Part shown: positions 10,163-20,409 of the stretch, piece after piece
Position numbering within the stretch: position 1 is the first letter of the stretch
Layout: each line of letters opens with the position of its first letter
Assembly: GCA_025765595.1 (NCBI GenBank)
Contig: JAIVFH010000417.1
Coordinates: 1 to 21,314 of the forward strand
Length of the DNA: 21,314 nucleotides
Direction: 5' to 3'
Source of the DNA: Obelidium mucronatum
Lineage: Eukaryota > Chytridiomycota > Chytridiomycetes > Chytridiales > Chytriomycetaceae
Position numbers and translations under genes: made by a program
The notes under the pieces: generated by a model
Seen by the model: the letters and a program-made list of their open reading frames with translations, nothing else
Database searches by the model: none
What the model was told of the DNA's origin: nothing

Positions 10163-11185
10163 AATAAAAGTTGCTCTTCCTCTGCCTTCTTTTGTTGTAG
10201 CCGCAGTTGCTCTTGGTGTGCCACAGTCCATGTGTGATGCAATTGAGACCGAGCCAACTCTTTTGCAATACCCTCGTTCTGATCCTCTTGGGCCTTTTGC
10301 AGCAACGAAATTTGAGTGGCGAACGAAGGGTTCTAATTTTGAATGGTCAGATTTGGCGGACACAAATAAACATGTGCAAAATATGAACTCAATGAGAAAC
10401 GCCACCACCTTCGGTGATATTTAAAAGCGATTCACTGGGCGGGTATGACAGCCCGTTTTTCTTGAGATAAGGCGCCCCTCAAAGAGGTGAATAAAACATA
10501 CATGACGACAAAGAGCAAGCAAATAAGGGTTCCGTTCCAGAAACAAAGACCACTCTGAAGCCTCGATGTTAAAGTCCCAATCAAGTAAATCAGCAGCCCA
10601 TCTCTTCCAGGCAGCCACAACTCTTGCCTCCTTAAAAACAGTCACTTGCGCCCAACTAGTAGCAGCAAAAGCATTATCGTTCATGTTTGCATCGGCTGTT
10701 ATTTGTGTTTGTTTTTGGTTGTTTTTTTTTAAAGAGGAGGGGGGGAGAGGGGATTGAGTTCAATGGCTGCATCAATAGATCAAAAGACCCACTGACCAAT
10801 CACAATCGAGATACTCCAGATGGCCAGCACCTTCTGCGACACTTGTTCATGCGCAGCCTCGTAAAAAAAGCCCTTCAGCATCGCATCGTTGCGCTCATGC
10901 ATTGCCTTGAGCAGAGTTGCAGTCAGCAGCAGGGACAACACCAGAGTTGACGCAGGAGCCGTAGTGGCCAGCACGATGCGGTGGATGTAGTCAAAGGCGG
11001 CATTGTTGGTGTAGGTGTTCGACTGATTTGATTGGTCAATCGCCAGAGACTGCTGTGGATTGGTGCTCAAAGCAAGGAACGAGTGGATCAGAGATGCTAG
11101 GACAAAAGGCGCAGTCTTTCTCCTTCTCCTTTGAGACTGAATTCGAGGATGACGAATTCAACGGACCAACAACGGCAATCGGCAT
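8353..11185 (-). CDS. PCL/Pho80-type cyclin with long Gln-rich C-terminal tail
   Basis: Preferred model, minus strand: 11185-11167, 11096-10797, 10695-10502, 10332-9384, 9261-8869, 8804-8353 (768 aa). Without the last intron it stops at TAA 8843-8845 (626 aa). The cyclin box (residues ~36-160) is assembled from exons 2 and 3: FDYIHRIVLATTAPASTLVL, then LAIWSISIVIADANMNDNAF, SWAQVTVFKE and LLDWDFNIEASEW. These align by eye with the PCL/Pho80/Clg1 pattern (lA.kflDDn.y.n.sWa.vsg ... ldfdl.vse.ew), a family that activates Pho85-like kinases. The Lys and Glu that usually contact the kinase appear to be Asn and Lys. After a coiled-coil-like stretch (SLLQKAQEDQNEGIAKELAR) the tail is Q/S/P-rich with a long polyQ. 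Weak points: the first intron (70 nt, donor GTCCGT) and the start; an in-frame ATG at 11317 would add 44 residues. The 169-nt intron 10501-10333 has a GTATGT donor and TTAG acceptor. Confidence 0.65.
10120..10162 (-). repeat. CAG/CAA trinucleotide tract encoding polyglutamine
   Basis: Nine uninterrupted CTG units on the plus strand (10135-10161) plus adjoining TTG units encode about 14 consecutive Gln on the minus strand in the cyclin tail. The pure CAG part is the kind of repeat that changes length readily. Confidence 0.9.
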
Positions 11186-11339
11186 TTCGACCTGAAAGTT
11201 ATGCGTTGGTTGGTCTCGGGTTGGTTTTTGTTTTGGGGTTGGTGGTTTTGGTGATTTGGACACAAAGACAAAAGGAAGGAAAAGGGAAAAAAAAAGCTCT
11301 TGAGGTGGGGAAAACATGTATAAAGACACTACTTCAAAT

Positions 11340-12832
11340 TCAACTTGGCGATCCATTGCCCAACTCAACATCAATAAGAAATAACCCCCTGCAGAATTCT
11401 TCTTTGGTTAAGGCTCCCTTTATGACCCCAGGGCCACCAACAACCTGCGTCCACACTTTGCCCAACACCCGAGCTGGCAAACGCGACCGCAGCCAAATAG
11501 TTCGAACTTGTTTTGCGCTCAGCAACAAGCTATCCACAGGAATCACAGATCCCGGGTTCAGCATCTGTGCAAACTCCCGAAATGCTGACTCATACAATTT
11601 GAAATGCTCGGGTGACGGAGTTGCTGCTAGTTTCTTTTGTTGAATGATTTGATTGATTGTTTTGGATTGAGGGACTGGTGGGGGTGGTCCCTTTGTGTTA
11701 GTTGTTGCTGTTGTTGAGAGTCCCGGGATTGCAGCAAGCTTCGCGCTTAAGCTTGCGCTTGGAATACTCGGGGGCGGTGGTGGAGGTGCCCTTTTAACTG
11801 CTCCAGTGGCAGAAGATAGAGATGATAGTTTGGATGATACCTTCAAATCAGATGGTTTTGCTGGAATCAATGGCTGTACTGTGGTTGAAGAAGAAACAGA
11901 AGGGGATATACTGCGTGACAGGGTTGCAGAAGGAGGTGCGACAGCCACTCGTTCAAACTTTACGTAATTTCCAGGAAACAAACCAGTTACTGTCGTCCCT
12001 TCTACACGGCCTAAATAGAGGAAAAAGAATCAGAAGAAATTATTAAACAAAATGGCATGAGACAATCGCGAACCAGCACTCACCACTCCACCAATCATCC
12101 CCTTCTGCTGGAGCAGCCCTAATATCCACCAACACACTTCCCTTCTGGAAGGATAATTCTTCAGCAATGTCTCCCACACAATCAAACAACGCTACAGCGC
12201 GAAGCAGCGATGAAGCAGACTGCACTTGTGATGGTTGATCGGCACCACTACCACCACCCAGTCCACTCCCAACCGACACTTTTCTGTGAAGCGGTTTAAT
12301 AACCGTATTATTGTACTCTTTAATGCGATCCGAGACTTTCGCTTTTGATTCCTGGGCCTTTTCTTGCATCTTTTGAGCCAACGGAATTGCCTTTTCTTTT
12401 GCCAACAGCAGCTTCTCTTTGGCACTGCTCTTGAAGGCAGCCTTATAAGCAGCCATGGGCGAGTGATTTGAAGAGGCAATCGAAGGAGAGGCGGCCGGTG
12501 AAGGCTTCGAAACAATTATCGCATCTTCATCCTCCTCATCTTCGTCTTCGTCGTCGCTTTCAATCACTGGAACAAAACGGACATAGTTTCCGGGAAAGAG
12601 TCCTTGCACTTTGGATACTTGCAGCCGGCCTGAGTACCATTCATTGCCTTCGTCAGGGGCGGCAACGACTGTGTGTAGAGTTCATCATTTGATTGAGGGA
12701 CGGAGAGAGATAGAAACAGAACAGCAGATGACTCTTACCATCGATAATCACATCGCCCTTCTTGAAACTGAGTTCCTGCGGTGTATCAGCGGCACAGTCA
12801 AAGTTGGCAATTGCTCGCAATTTCTTGGTCAT
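11340..12832 (-). CDS. SH3-SH3-EH domain adaptor protein (endocytosis/actin type)
   Basis: Model: 12832-12739, 12668-12084, 12010-11340; 1350 nt, 449 aa. Both introns (70 and 73 nt) split an SH3 domain with clean GTAAG/GTGAG donors. SH3-1: residues 4-66 (AIANFDCAADTPQELSFKKG ... EWYSG ... GLFPGNYVRFV). An acidic run (69-80) and a Lys-rich helical stretch (~104-160) follow. SH3-2: ~187-247 (AVALFDCVGDIAEELSFQKG ... DWWSG ... GLFPGNYVKF). Proline runs at 301-307 and 335-340 could bind SH3 domains or profilin. Residues ~362-446 look like an EH domain: YESAF, the LPARVLGKVW motif with the conserved Trp, and LTKEEFCRGLFLI. The usual Ca-binding Asp positions between Trp and LTKEEF are absent. EH domains generally bind NPF peptides in endocytic proteins; a cortical/endocytic scaffold is inferred. 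The stop at 11340 falls right after the EH domain. Confidence 0.85.
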
Positions 12833-12853
12833 TTATTTTTTTATATCTCAAGT

Positions 12854-12863
12854 TTTATTTATT
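12854..12863 (-). terminator. Overlapping AATAAA poly(A) signals
   Basis: On the minus strand the sequence reads AAATAAATAAAAC, containing two overlapping AATAAA hexamers. It lies about 22 nt after the stop of the gene at 12885-13694 and about 22 nt before the ATG of the SH3-EH gene, so termination of one and initiation of the next share about 50 bp. Confidence 0.5.
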
Positions 12864-12884
12864 TGAGTTCATGCTTCTCCTATT

Positions 12885-13694
12885 TTATTCTCTCTTACTA
12901 TTCTTCTCCTCACTAAATACAAAGTGCAAGTATAAATACACAGCTCTAACACTCTCACCGACAGCAAATAAAACACTGGGTAGCACCACGAGTGATCCCA
13001 AAGCACCAGCAACAGCAACACTGGTTTGATTACAAGTTGGCAAAACGTCCACGCCTAATTCCATCAACTGTTTTCGAACGTGTTTGAAGCAAACTAATGT
13101 AAAAAGAGTTGTAACTGATACTGTAGACGCGATTCCTAAGTTCATAATTCCAATTCTGAACAAGTTTATGGGGGGTGATGATGATGATGTCGAAGATGAT
13201 AAAAGCGCTGATGCTGTTGTTGTTGATATTTGTAATGGTGTCGATGATAATGCTGGAGGATTGGAGGATTGTGTTGCTCCCCTTTGTAAATCTATATTGC
13301 CAGCACAGGATTCTTCAGTTGCCGATGCGTTATGATACACACCGCCACCCCCATTCATAAACCGAAGCCTCAATACTTCCAAATCAAGCTTCACTCTCTC
13401 CATCTCAAGTTTCTTGAGTTCCAGTTCATGGCCAACGCGTTGCGCTTCGGATTCTGCTTTCCGCGCGTTTGCCGCAGAGATTGCTTTCCGTGATTCCTGC
13501 TCCATTGTGTGTTTTGTTAGTTCGCTTTCTAGTTTTTTGGCCTTGTAAGCAAGGAGGGCGTCTTGTTGTTGGTTGTGGGCAGAGAGGGTTACAGTTGAGT
13601 CTCGTGGGGTTGCCGTTGTTGTTGTTGAGTCACGTGGGTCGGGTTTCGTGTGGCTGGGGATTGCGTTGTCATTGGTGGTGCAATGTACATCCAT
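12885..13694 (-). CDS. Coiled-coil protein with two C-terminal hydrophobic segments
   Basis: Single exon, 269 aa, ATG at 13694. Residues 1-40 are Thr/Ser-rich. Residues ~41-113 form a long Lys/Glu/Leu heptad-like helix (KKLESELTKHTMEQES through LEVLRLRF) without breaks, a probable coiled coil. A glycine run (115-118) and a Ser/Thr-rich linker follow. Hydrophobic segments at ~183-203 (MNLGIASTVSVTTLFTLVCF) and ~224-246 (SVAVAGALGSLVVLPSVLFA), separated by a short basic loop (KHVRKQ), suggest a tail-anchored hairpin in a membrane. The C-terminus is charged (SEEKNSKRE). I do not recognise a family. Its 3' end is 52 bp from the next gene and its start 154 bp from the nagA stop. Confidence 0.7.
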   Translation of the reverse strand: MDVHCTTNDNAIPSHTKPDPRDSTTTTATPRDSTVTLSAHNQQQDALLAYKAKKLESELTKHTMEQESRKAISAANARKAESEAQRVGHELELKKLEMERVKLDLEVLRLRFMNGGGGVYHNASATEESCAGNIDLQRGATQSSNPPALSSTPLQISTTTASALLSSSTSSSSPPINLFRIGIMNLGIASTVSVTTLFTLVCFKHVRKQLMELGVDVLPTCNQTSVAVAGALGSLVVLPSVLFAVGESVRAVYLYLHFVFSEEKNSKRE

Positions 13695-13755
13695 TTTTTT
13701 GTTCTATTTTTGGTGTGTGGGGATCAATGAAATAATCCAAATCATACAAACATGT

Positions 13756-13761
13756 TTTATT
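13756..13761 (-). terminator. Poly(A) signal of the nagA-like gene
   Basis: AATAAA on the minus strand, about 88 nt after the nagA stop (13849) and about 60 nt before the start of the next gene (13694). Single hexamer in an AT-rich context. Confidence 0.45.
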
Positions 13762-13848
13762 CAAATTTTAACTTGATAGTAATGGGACAAAGAAGGAACA
13801 AAACAAGTTCTGAGTGAGTATGGATATTATAACAACGAGTGTCGCTCT

Positions 13849-15893
13849 CTACTTTCTCCAAACTTCCTCCCCAGCAACAAAGACACGGGTTACAGTGAAT
13901 ACGCCTTCGTCCAAATCATCCAAACCATCCAGCACAACGAAATCAGCATCGGATCCTTCCATTAAAGATCCCTTTTGGGGGTACACGCCAATACACTTGG
14001 CAGGTGCAATCGTTGCCGCGTTCACGGCTTCTGCGAGCGTACATCCACTGAATTCTACCAAATTAGTGATACAGAACGGCATGGTTGCAACACTTCCAGC
14101 AAGAGTATCTGTTCCTGTAATCACGACTTCCATTGGGCCCTTTCTCGTAACATGCATGCTTCCAAGCATGAATTCATCGCCTTCAAGACCAGCGCCGGCC
14201 ATAGCGTCTGTTACAAGAACTGCGCCTTCCGGATGGGCCTTGTACGCAACTCGGACGGACGAAGGAGATGAGTGGATTCCATCAGTAATGAGTCCATAGA
14301 AAGGTTTCTTGGTTTCATGGGGAAGATGGTGGAATCCAAGAACGCCCATAGGGCCAGGGTTCCTGTGGTGGAATGGTGGCATAGCATTGAACAAGTGGGT
14401 AAGCATTGTAGCCTGTCAAAGAAATTGACAGCGCATTAGTGATAAGCAAATATTTACAATCACGAAATCCATAAAATTACCCCTGATTCAACAGCATTTT
14501 CGGTGTCTTCAAAAGTGGCTTCCATATGTCCCAAACTCACAACAATTTCATCACCCCACCGTTTCTTGATTTCCCGAATTGCTTCCAAGGCCCCTTCGTT
14601 TTCTGGGGCAAGTGTGATAATTTTGATAACGCCATTCTTTTTCGCGTCTTCATCTGCTGGAGTCTCGATGCTTGGACCATAGCATTCGAGAATATCCGTA
14701 AATCCCTGCTTGGGTGCACGGATATAGTCTACATTATGAGCTCCTTTTTTGGCTGGGTTAAGGAATGGCCCTTCACAGTGGGCGCCGAGAATTTCGGCCT
14801 GTCCCTTTTTGGGACCACGTTGGGAGGCAATAATTGGAAGAACCTGGTGTGCAAGCAAGCGCTGATTAGTTTGATGTCGCCTTGTTAAAAAACACGAAAT
14901 TTACATTGGCATATGTTTCTGGAAGGGATGTGACAACGGTTGGCAAAAACGACGTCACTCCGTATTGAAGAAGTCCTTTTGCAACTTCGGTCAGACCGGC
15001 CTCCAAGTTGTGAGTGTCAGCAAAATCATGCCCACTATGAGTACAGATTACGCATAAATAAAACAAGTCAAGAAAACAATAAAATGAAACTCACAAATAT
15101 CCGTTAATCTGTAAATCAATGAACCCAGGAACAATCAATGGTCTCTTCCGTCCAGGATCTTTATCATCCCCGAAATCAACAATCACATCTGGTTGGAATC
15201 CTTGGAAAAATAGAGATTCTGCATTCACAAATTTGTTTCCAGCAATCCATAAGGTTTCGTCGCGAATGATTTTCCCGTTCATGAGAACATCACAGCGAAT
15301 GAGTTTCGTGATTTTTGTGGAATTTGGCAGAGGATGTGGAGACAGGCGAGGAGAGCTTGGAACCGAGGCGGCTGGAGTCGCGTAGCCTGGTTTCACAGAG
15401 AAGATGCGATTTGTAAAGTACCTTTGTCAATCGACACGTTAAATAGAAACAAAGATAAAATGCGGTTGAGATTTATATACCTGTCTTTGTTTGAGCTTTC
15501 TTCAAGTGGTGTCTAGGTTGGGTGTTGACGTTTGCCAATTTAAGGGGATGCTTGGCTATGCATGACTCCTAATGATGCACTCACCGTTGATGGACGATGG
15601 GGTGAGCCAGGGGGAGATAACGCACTTGGTTCTTTTGTGAGGGAAATTCTCTCGAGCCAATTGATCAGCGAAGGGCGTTTGGAGGGAGTTCTTTGGAGGT
15701 CCACCGCGGTATGGTGGCCAATTGACCCCGAACCGGTACGCAGACCGAGCCCTTCATTCTCGCTAATTGGTACATGCACGTGATCATGTTTGATGTGCCC
15801 GAGGAAGTTGGATAGAGAAAAGTGTTTCCTAGGTGGTGAATCGCTCATATTTTTGGACACGTTTTGTTGCATGATACCAAATTGGCTTGACAT
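13849..15893 (-). CDS. nagA: N-acetylglucosamine-6-phosphate deacetylase with N-terminal extension, 6 exons
   Basis: Model: 15893-15585, 15512-15481, 15421-15095, 15034-14905, 14843-14481, 14412-13849; 1725 nt, 574 aa; introns of 59-72 nt all in phase. The enzyme removes acetate from GlcNAc-6-phosphate to give GlcN-6-phosphate (EC 3.5.1.25) in amino-sugar/chitin catabolism. Signatures in order: PGFIDLQINGYFGHDF, HCEGPF (Glu290, metal-ligand position), LGHMEAT (His372), THLFNAM (His393), ITDGIHSSP (His434) and LVTDAM (Asp456, catalytic position by comparison with E. coli NagA). The NagA body is residues ~150-574, the usual ~400 aa length. Residues 1-150 are an additional Ser/Pro-rich region (SDSPPRKHFSLSNFLGHIK, SPPGSPHRPST, SVPSSPRLSPHPL) spread over exons 1-3, the second of which is only 32 nt. 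Start: ATG at 15893 after an in-frame TAG; downstream in-frame ATGs exist. Function is well supported; the role of the extension is unknown. Confidence 0.93.
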
Positions 15894-16015
15894 CACGATA
15901 TGAAGGAGTGAGTCATAGCCAGACAAACGTAACTAATAAAATATGATGATTCGGTGGATTGAAGAATATCAGCGTCCTTCATACTTTCCAAGTTACAATG
16001 TAAATCTCAAAGGAA
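15894..16015. promoter_or_regulatory. Divergent promoter between nagA and the Ser-rich gene
   Basis: Only 122 bp separate the two opposing start codons (15893 on minus, 16016 on plus). The stretch is AT-rich (for example AACTAATAAAATATG at about 15930-15944). No other gene fits here, so both promoters must share it unless one overlaps a coding region. Confidence 0.55.
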
Positions 16016-19000
16016 ATGATACCTCGCGTCAATGTAATACTTTTGGGGTTTCCATCGTCGACACGCGCTGAAGAATATAGCTCCTTTGACAGCAGTCCGA
16101 GCAGTCCCAGCGGCTCTCAGGAAAACTTGTTTTCCAGACCAGGAAGTGCCACCAGTCGAGGACCGCCTTACCTGCAAACTCCCAGTGCAGGTTCAGCGCG
16201 ACGAGTATTAATGGCTTTGGATTATCAGAAGCGTGACGTAGGAGCGACGTCAAAAGAGCTTGTCCCCACGATTTATGATTTGGTGATGCGGGCAGGAAAG
16301 AGACATTTAGCTGGCGATCAAGCTGTTTCGTCATGTCTGCGAAAAGTTCGAAAATTGAAAACTCCGAAAGTCATTGGAGCTGCGTCTCCACTGAAGCCGT
16401 GCTTGACAGTTTATAGCAACGCGCCCGATTTTGCGTTGGTTAATATGGAGTCAACAGTGGATATGTTAAGGGATGGAGATACGTTGCTGGTTGTTTGGTC
16501 GATGCTAGGTATGTTCTTTACTGTAGTTGCGATACTTCACAGCTAAACTAAGAACAACACACAAAACACACAAGACACGACACCAATACAAAAGCAACAC
16601 ATTCCATCAAGCCAAAAAGCAATCCCATCCGCGTATTCTGCGGAACAGGTGGATATATTTGGCGTTGTAGCTGTGAGCGGCGGCATACACAACAACGGAA
16701 AGCAAGGATGGAGTGGACCACTCCCGGAGAAGGAAAAGAACAACTCCGAACATGTGGATTCTAAATTTTGCGACGTTAAATCCGCCGAAAATACTCCAAG
16801 GGCAAGCCATGTCACCGTTGAGCAGTTACCTTCTGTGTTTACAGCTTCCACTTTCATTCCCGGCTTTGAAGATTCACAGAGTAGAAGCACTAGTGGAATT
16901 AAAGAAATAATGGGCTGCGATGCTGCTTCCATTTCCGAACACCTTCCATCCGCCACAAGCTCGAGATCGGCTACCCCCACACCAAAGCAAATACAGACGA
17001 CGTCTGAACCAGTCACTCCGAGCAGACCTTCAAGGTCTTCCAGTATGGCTCCCTCGAGCTCATCCAACAAACGGTCTCATCAAACCGGCTCAATAGCGTC
17101 AGTTGTTAAGTCCGCAAAACCTCTCATAGAGGGAGCCATATCCTCATTTTCATCTCTCAGAGTCGATGGAATTGGAATCTTTAAAAGCGGTGAGAACGAG
17201 GAGAATGGTTCAAAAGATCCTGATTGTAGGAAGTCTTCGTCAGTATCGGAGGAACGATCAATTTCTGTCGCATCGAATCAAGATTCAATGTCTGACATAG
17301 GATCCGATTTGCTTCCAGACGACACCATCTCCCTTCATTTAAGTAAAACTACCTCAGCAATGTCAACACCTGAAGAAGCCCATTTGAATCGAGATAGCAT
17401 ACAATCGTTTACATCTGCAATTAAGGAAGTTTCAGGGCATATGGAGCAAGTTTTAGATTCGTTTACAGATGGGATCTCATTGATCAAGAAAGCCTCCAGA
17501 ACGCCTAGCACGGCAACGACTGTAACTAAAGCCTCGTTAGAAAAATCAGCGGAAATTTTTCCGGTGCATTCAGCGATTGTCGCTGACGGATCGTCAAATC
17601 CCGTTCAGGAGCAAGAATCAAATCCTTCTCCTAAGCCCCACCCCCACAGCATACTTTCAAAATCTAGCATATATACATTGGATTCAATGCAGTCGAAAGC
17701 GAAAGCAATGGCAGCCTCTGCGTTGCATATGGCGGGTGGTTTGACCACAAAATCGACCGTTTCAATATCACCACAGCAATCAGATACGCCACCCGATACA
17801 TTTGATTCAACTATACGCCATGAAACTCACCAGCCTTTATCATCAACAATTATCGATTTTAACAGTAAACACAAACAGGCCGTGCAGACACTGACACAGA
17901 GTGTGGCCAGCTCTATTCACTCAAAGCTTGAAAGCTTGAATGGCTCTTTACATGAAAAATCCAGTTCTGTCCTGTCACAGGACCGAAATAAGTCTGTCGG
18001 AATTTTGGATGCGTTGTCCAAAAGCAGTTGCTCCGAATCCATCCAATCAATGGCGGAAAGCGCGTTGCAATTTGCACATGAAGTGGCAGCAATGAATCAT
18101 CAAGATTCCATCAAGTCGTTTCAAACAGATTCAAGCCGATCAACTATACAGACAAGGGGTATTAATATCTCACATAGAGATTCCAACCCACTGGATTCTC
18201 AATCTGTTATACCTGACTCTTCTCAGGCAATTTTAGATTCCAAAAAGTCATCTCAGACAATTATTGGAGAACAACCCATGGCAATTCCACCACGCCAACA
18301 CATCATGTGTCTCCACCATTGCAGCTTCAAGAAGAATACAATAAGCATGCATTAAATCAAGCAGATCCTCCAGCATCTGAAAAGAGTATCCATCAATCCT
18401 TTGCAGAAAAGCTTTCAGCCATTGCAGACTCCACAAGTTCCAAAATATCTTCACTTGCCAGCGTGCTCAAGCCACCAAAACATTTGAAGTCTGAATCTGC
18501 CATAGAACAAGAAGAAAAGCAGGCACAGCACTGGGTTCCAAAGAGGGTATAACATCAGAATCTGACAGCATCACCATATCCAAGGCTCACAATCTCTTGA
18601 AAACCCACAGCAACAGCTAGACAAAATCAGGATTCTTGGAAAAATGCATCTGGGATAAAAGCGTTCCTTCAGTGGTGTTTCGTCTTCTTCTCACACAGCT
18701 GGTATGAGATTGTTGTATCACCTAGTATTGCCTTTTGAAACCATTAAATTTTCTTTCTGTTCAGATTCAAAGCCATCAATTGTTTTCACATCAATCAAGA
18801 CAAGGAAACCAAAGTGCATCCAGTTCCACATTCTCAAAAAACAAATTTGAAACCCCCAGCAAAATCCTAAATGAAACTGACAACCCTGAAAAAGACTTAT
18901 TCCGTCAAGAGTCCCAAGATTTCAAGTACACACCAGACACACCAACCAGTGATTCCTATGAAAACATGTTTCAGCCAGATGAAGAATCAACAGATGAATT

Positions 19001-19473
19001 GAGTAGGATATCACAGAGTATGAGCAGTGATCATACCAAGACTGCAGAAGGAAAAGCAAGTCTGAAAAGTTCAACTTTTGCAATCGGAAAGGTTACAAAT
19101 AGCACAAATGAAATTCAATCAAAAGGAACAATAAGGGAGTCAGGCTTTGACACAGGTGGAAACAACAGAAGTGGTAGCAGAAATAGGCACAACAGTCAGG
19201 AAGAATCCATACACTCTTCCAACTCAGTGGCCAGGAGGTCTTCCAACAGTAGAGATGAAATTTCAATGATTTCCCCACAATTCCTCACTGTCCTCAAAAT
19301 CAGATGCACAACACCTTAGCAAGCAATCAAGCAGACAAAGCTCTGACAAATCAGAAAAGTACAGACCAGTTACAATTCCTAACTCTGCTTCACAACAAGC
19401 AAGCATTTCAAAATTGAAACGGCACACCATACAAAGTTCCAGTGGGTCTGATGCATCAGTATCCACAAAATGA
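16016..19473 (+). CDS. Long Ser/Thr-rich, mostly disordered protein, 6 exons
   Basis: Model: join(16016-16508, 16575-18158, 18227-18546, 18621-18701, 18765-19248, 19304-19473), 3132 nt, 1043 aa. Introns of 66, 68, 74, 63 and 55 nt are GT...AG, and the total closes in frame at TGA 19471-19473. An alternative acceptor at 16619 would remove 15 residues. Start: ATG 16016 with an in-frame TAA at 16001. Residues ~80-163 look folded (ELVPTIYDLVMRAGKRHL ... CLTVYSNAPDFALVNMES ... LRDGDTLLVVW) and could be a small beta-grasp-like (ubiquitin/doublecortin-like) unit, which is only a guess. The rest is Ser/Thr/Gln-rich with many SP/TP and RxxS sites and amphipathic stretches such as SIQSFTSAIKEVSGHMEQVL. 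No catalytic motif seen. The last four exons rest on splice-site and frame logic; without splicing the region looks frameshifted. Confidence 0.7.
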
Positions 19474-19876
19474 TTCCCATACTTTTATCTTAATTTTGTG
19501 ACATGATAGTTTACAATTAAAGCTATTTATTATCAATTCACTGATTTTCTTGTATTTGAAAATCCATCTGCCAACTGTGTGAGAGTCAGAGAGAAATCAA
19601 TCAAACTGCAAACCACTTCATCTTCTGGAGAAGGGCCAGTATTATCCAAGATATTGAGCAGTAGCAATGTAGCAAGTTAGTCACTCCACTCAAGGTATGG
19701 ATTATGAAATAAAATTCTTTCTCTAGTCAAAGCAGATGAAGTGGCAGCATTACTACCTAAGAGAGTACAGATACACAGCCATCACGCAATACACACCTAA
19801 AAAACAAAAGTATGAGAGTGACAAGTTACTTTTGCATAAGTATTAAGTAGCTTATTAAAATTAGTTTGAAAAATTC

Positions 19877-19901
19877 ATTATTGGCCAAAATTATTGGCCA
19901 A
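19877..19901. repeat. Tandem pair of ATTATTGGCCAA (CCAAT-like palindromes)
   Basis: ATTATTGGCCAA occurs at 19877-19888 and 19890-19901, one base apart. Each contains the palindrome TTGGCCAA; the second continues to ATTGGCCAAT, holding CCAAT on both strands. It may be a CCAAT-binding factor site or chance in AT-rich sequence. Confidence 0.6.
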
Positions 19902-20346
19902 TCAACAAATCATCAATAAGTTGCTTTTTGTTCAATTTTCAAAAGAAGTAGGATTTCAAACAAATTTCAAAATTGTCATTTTTTGATTGGGATAAAAAAA
20001 CATGGCAGAGTTGAAAAATAAAAACAGCAACAACCATGGATGACTAAGAGATAGTCTATATAATAGCAGCATAGCAGCAGCAGCAACTGCTGTATTATCT
20101 GTGGTCATTGCTGTGGCTACTGAAGAATACGACTGGAGGTCAGAGGGTGGACCAATCAAATGATTGTTTTCGAGTGTCTCTTAATGGGAACATGTTTAAC
20201 AGAATACCCTCTACAATACTGGATAGTATTGCTCCAATTTAAGATGTATTCAAGACTCCTTTGGGTTAATTGCCAAAAGCGCGATGGGTGCTGGAAGATG
20301 CACTATTCAAATAAAATATTCAATAATAACAATAAATATTGAATTT

Positions 20347-20409
20347 GATTGCAAACTAATAAACTAATAGAAGAATTCCTGTGATTGCAAACTAATAGAA
20401 GAATTCCTG
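20347..20409. repeat. Nested tandem duplication
   Basis: A unit from GATTGCAAACTAAT to AGAAGAATTCCTG occurs at 20347-20381 (35 bp) and 20383-20409 (27 bp). The first copy carries an internal 8-bp duplication of AAACTAAT. This fits replication slippage. Confidence 0.85.

Noticed and set aside
10780..11100. Small multi-TM membrane protein or signal-peptide protein
   Set aside because: The hydrophobic helices looked like TM segments at first, but after splicing they align with cyclin-box helices followed by the D-D-N/W motif block.
18217..19319. Pseudogene with several frameshifts in the Ser-rich gene
   Set aside because: Each frame change can be explained by a canonical 55-74 nt intron, and the full model closes at a multiple of three. 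Kept as an alternative in the findings.
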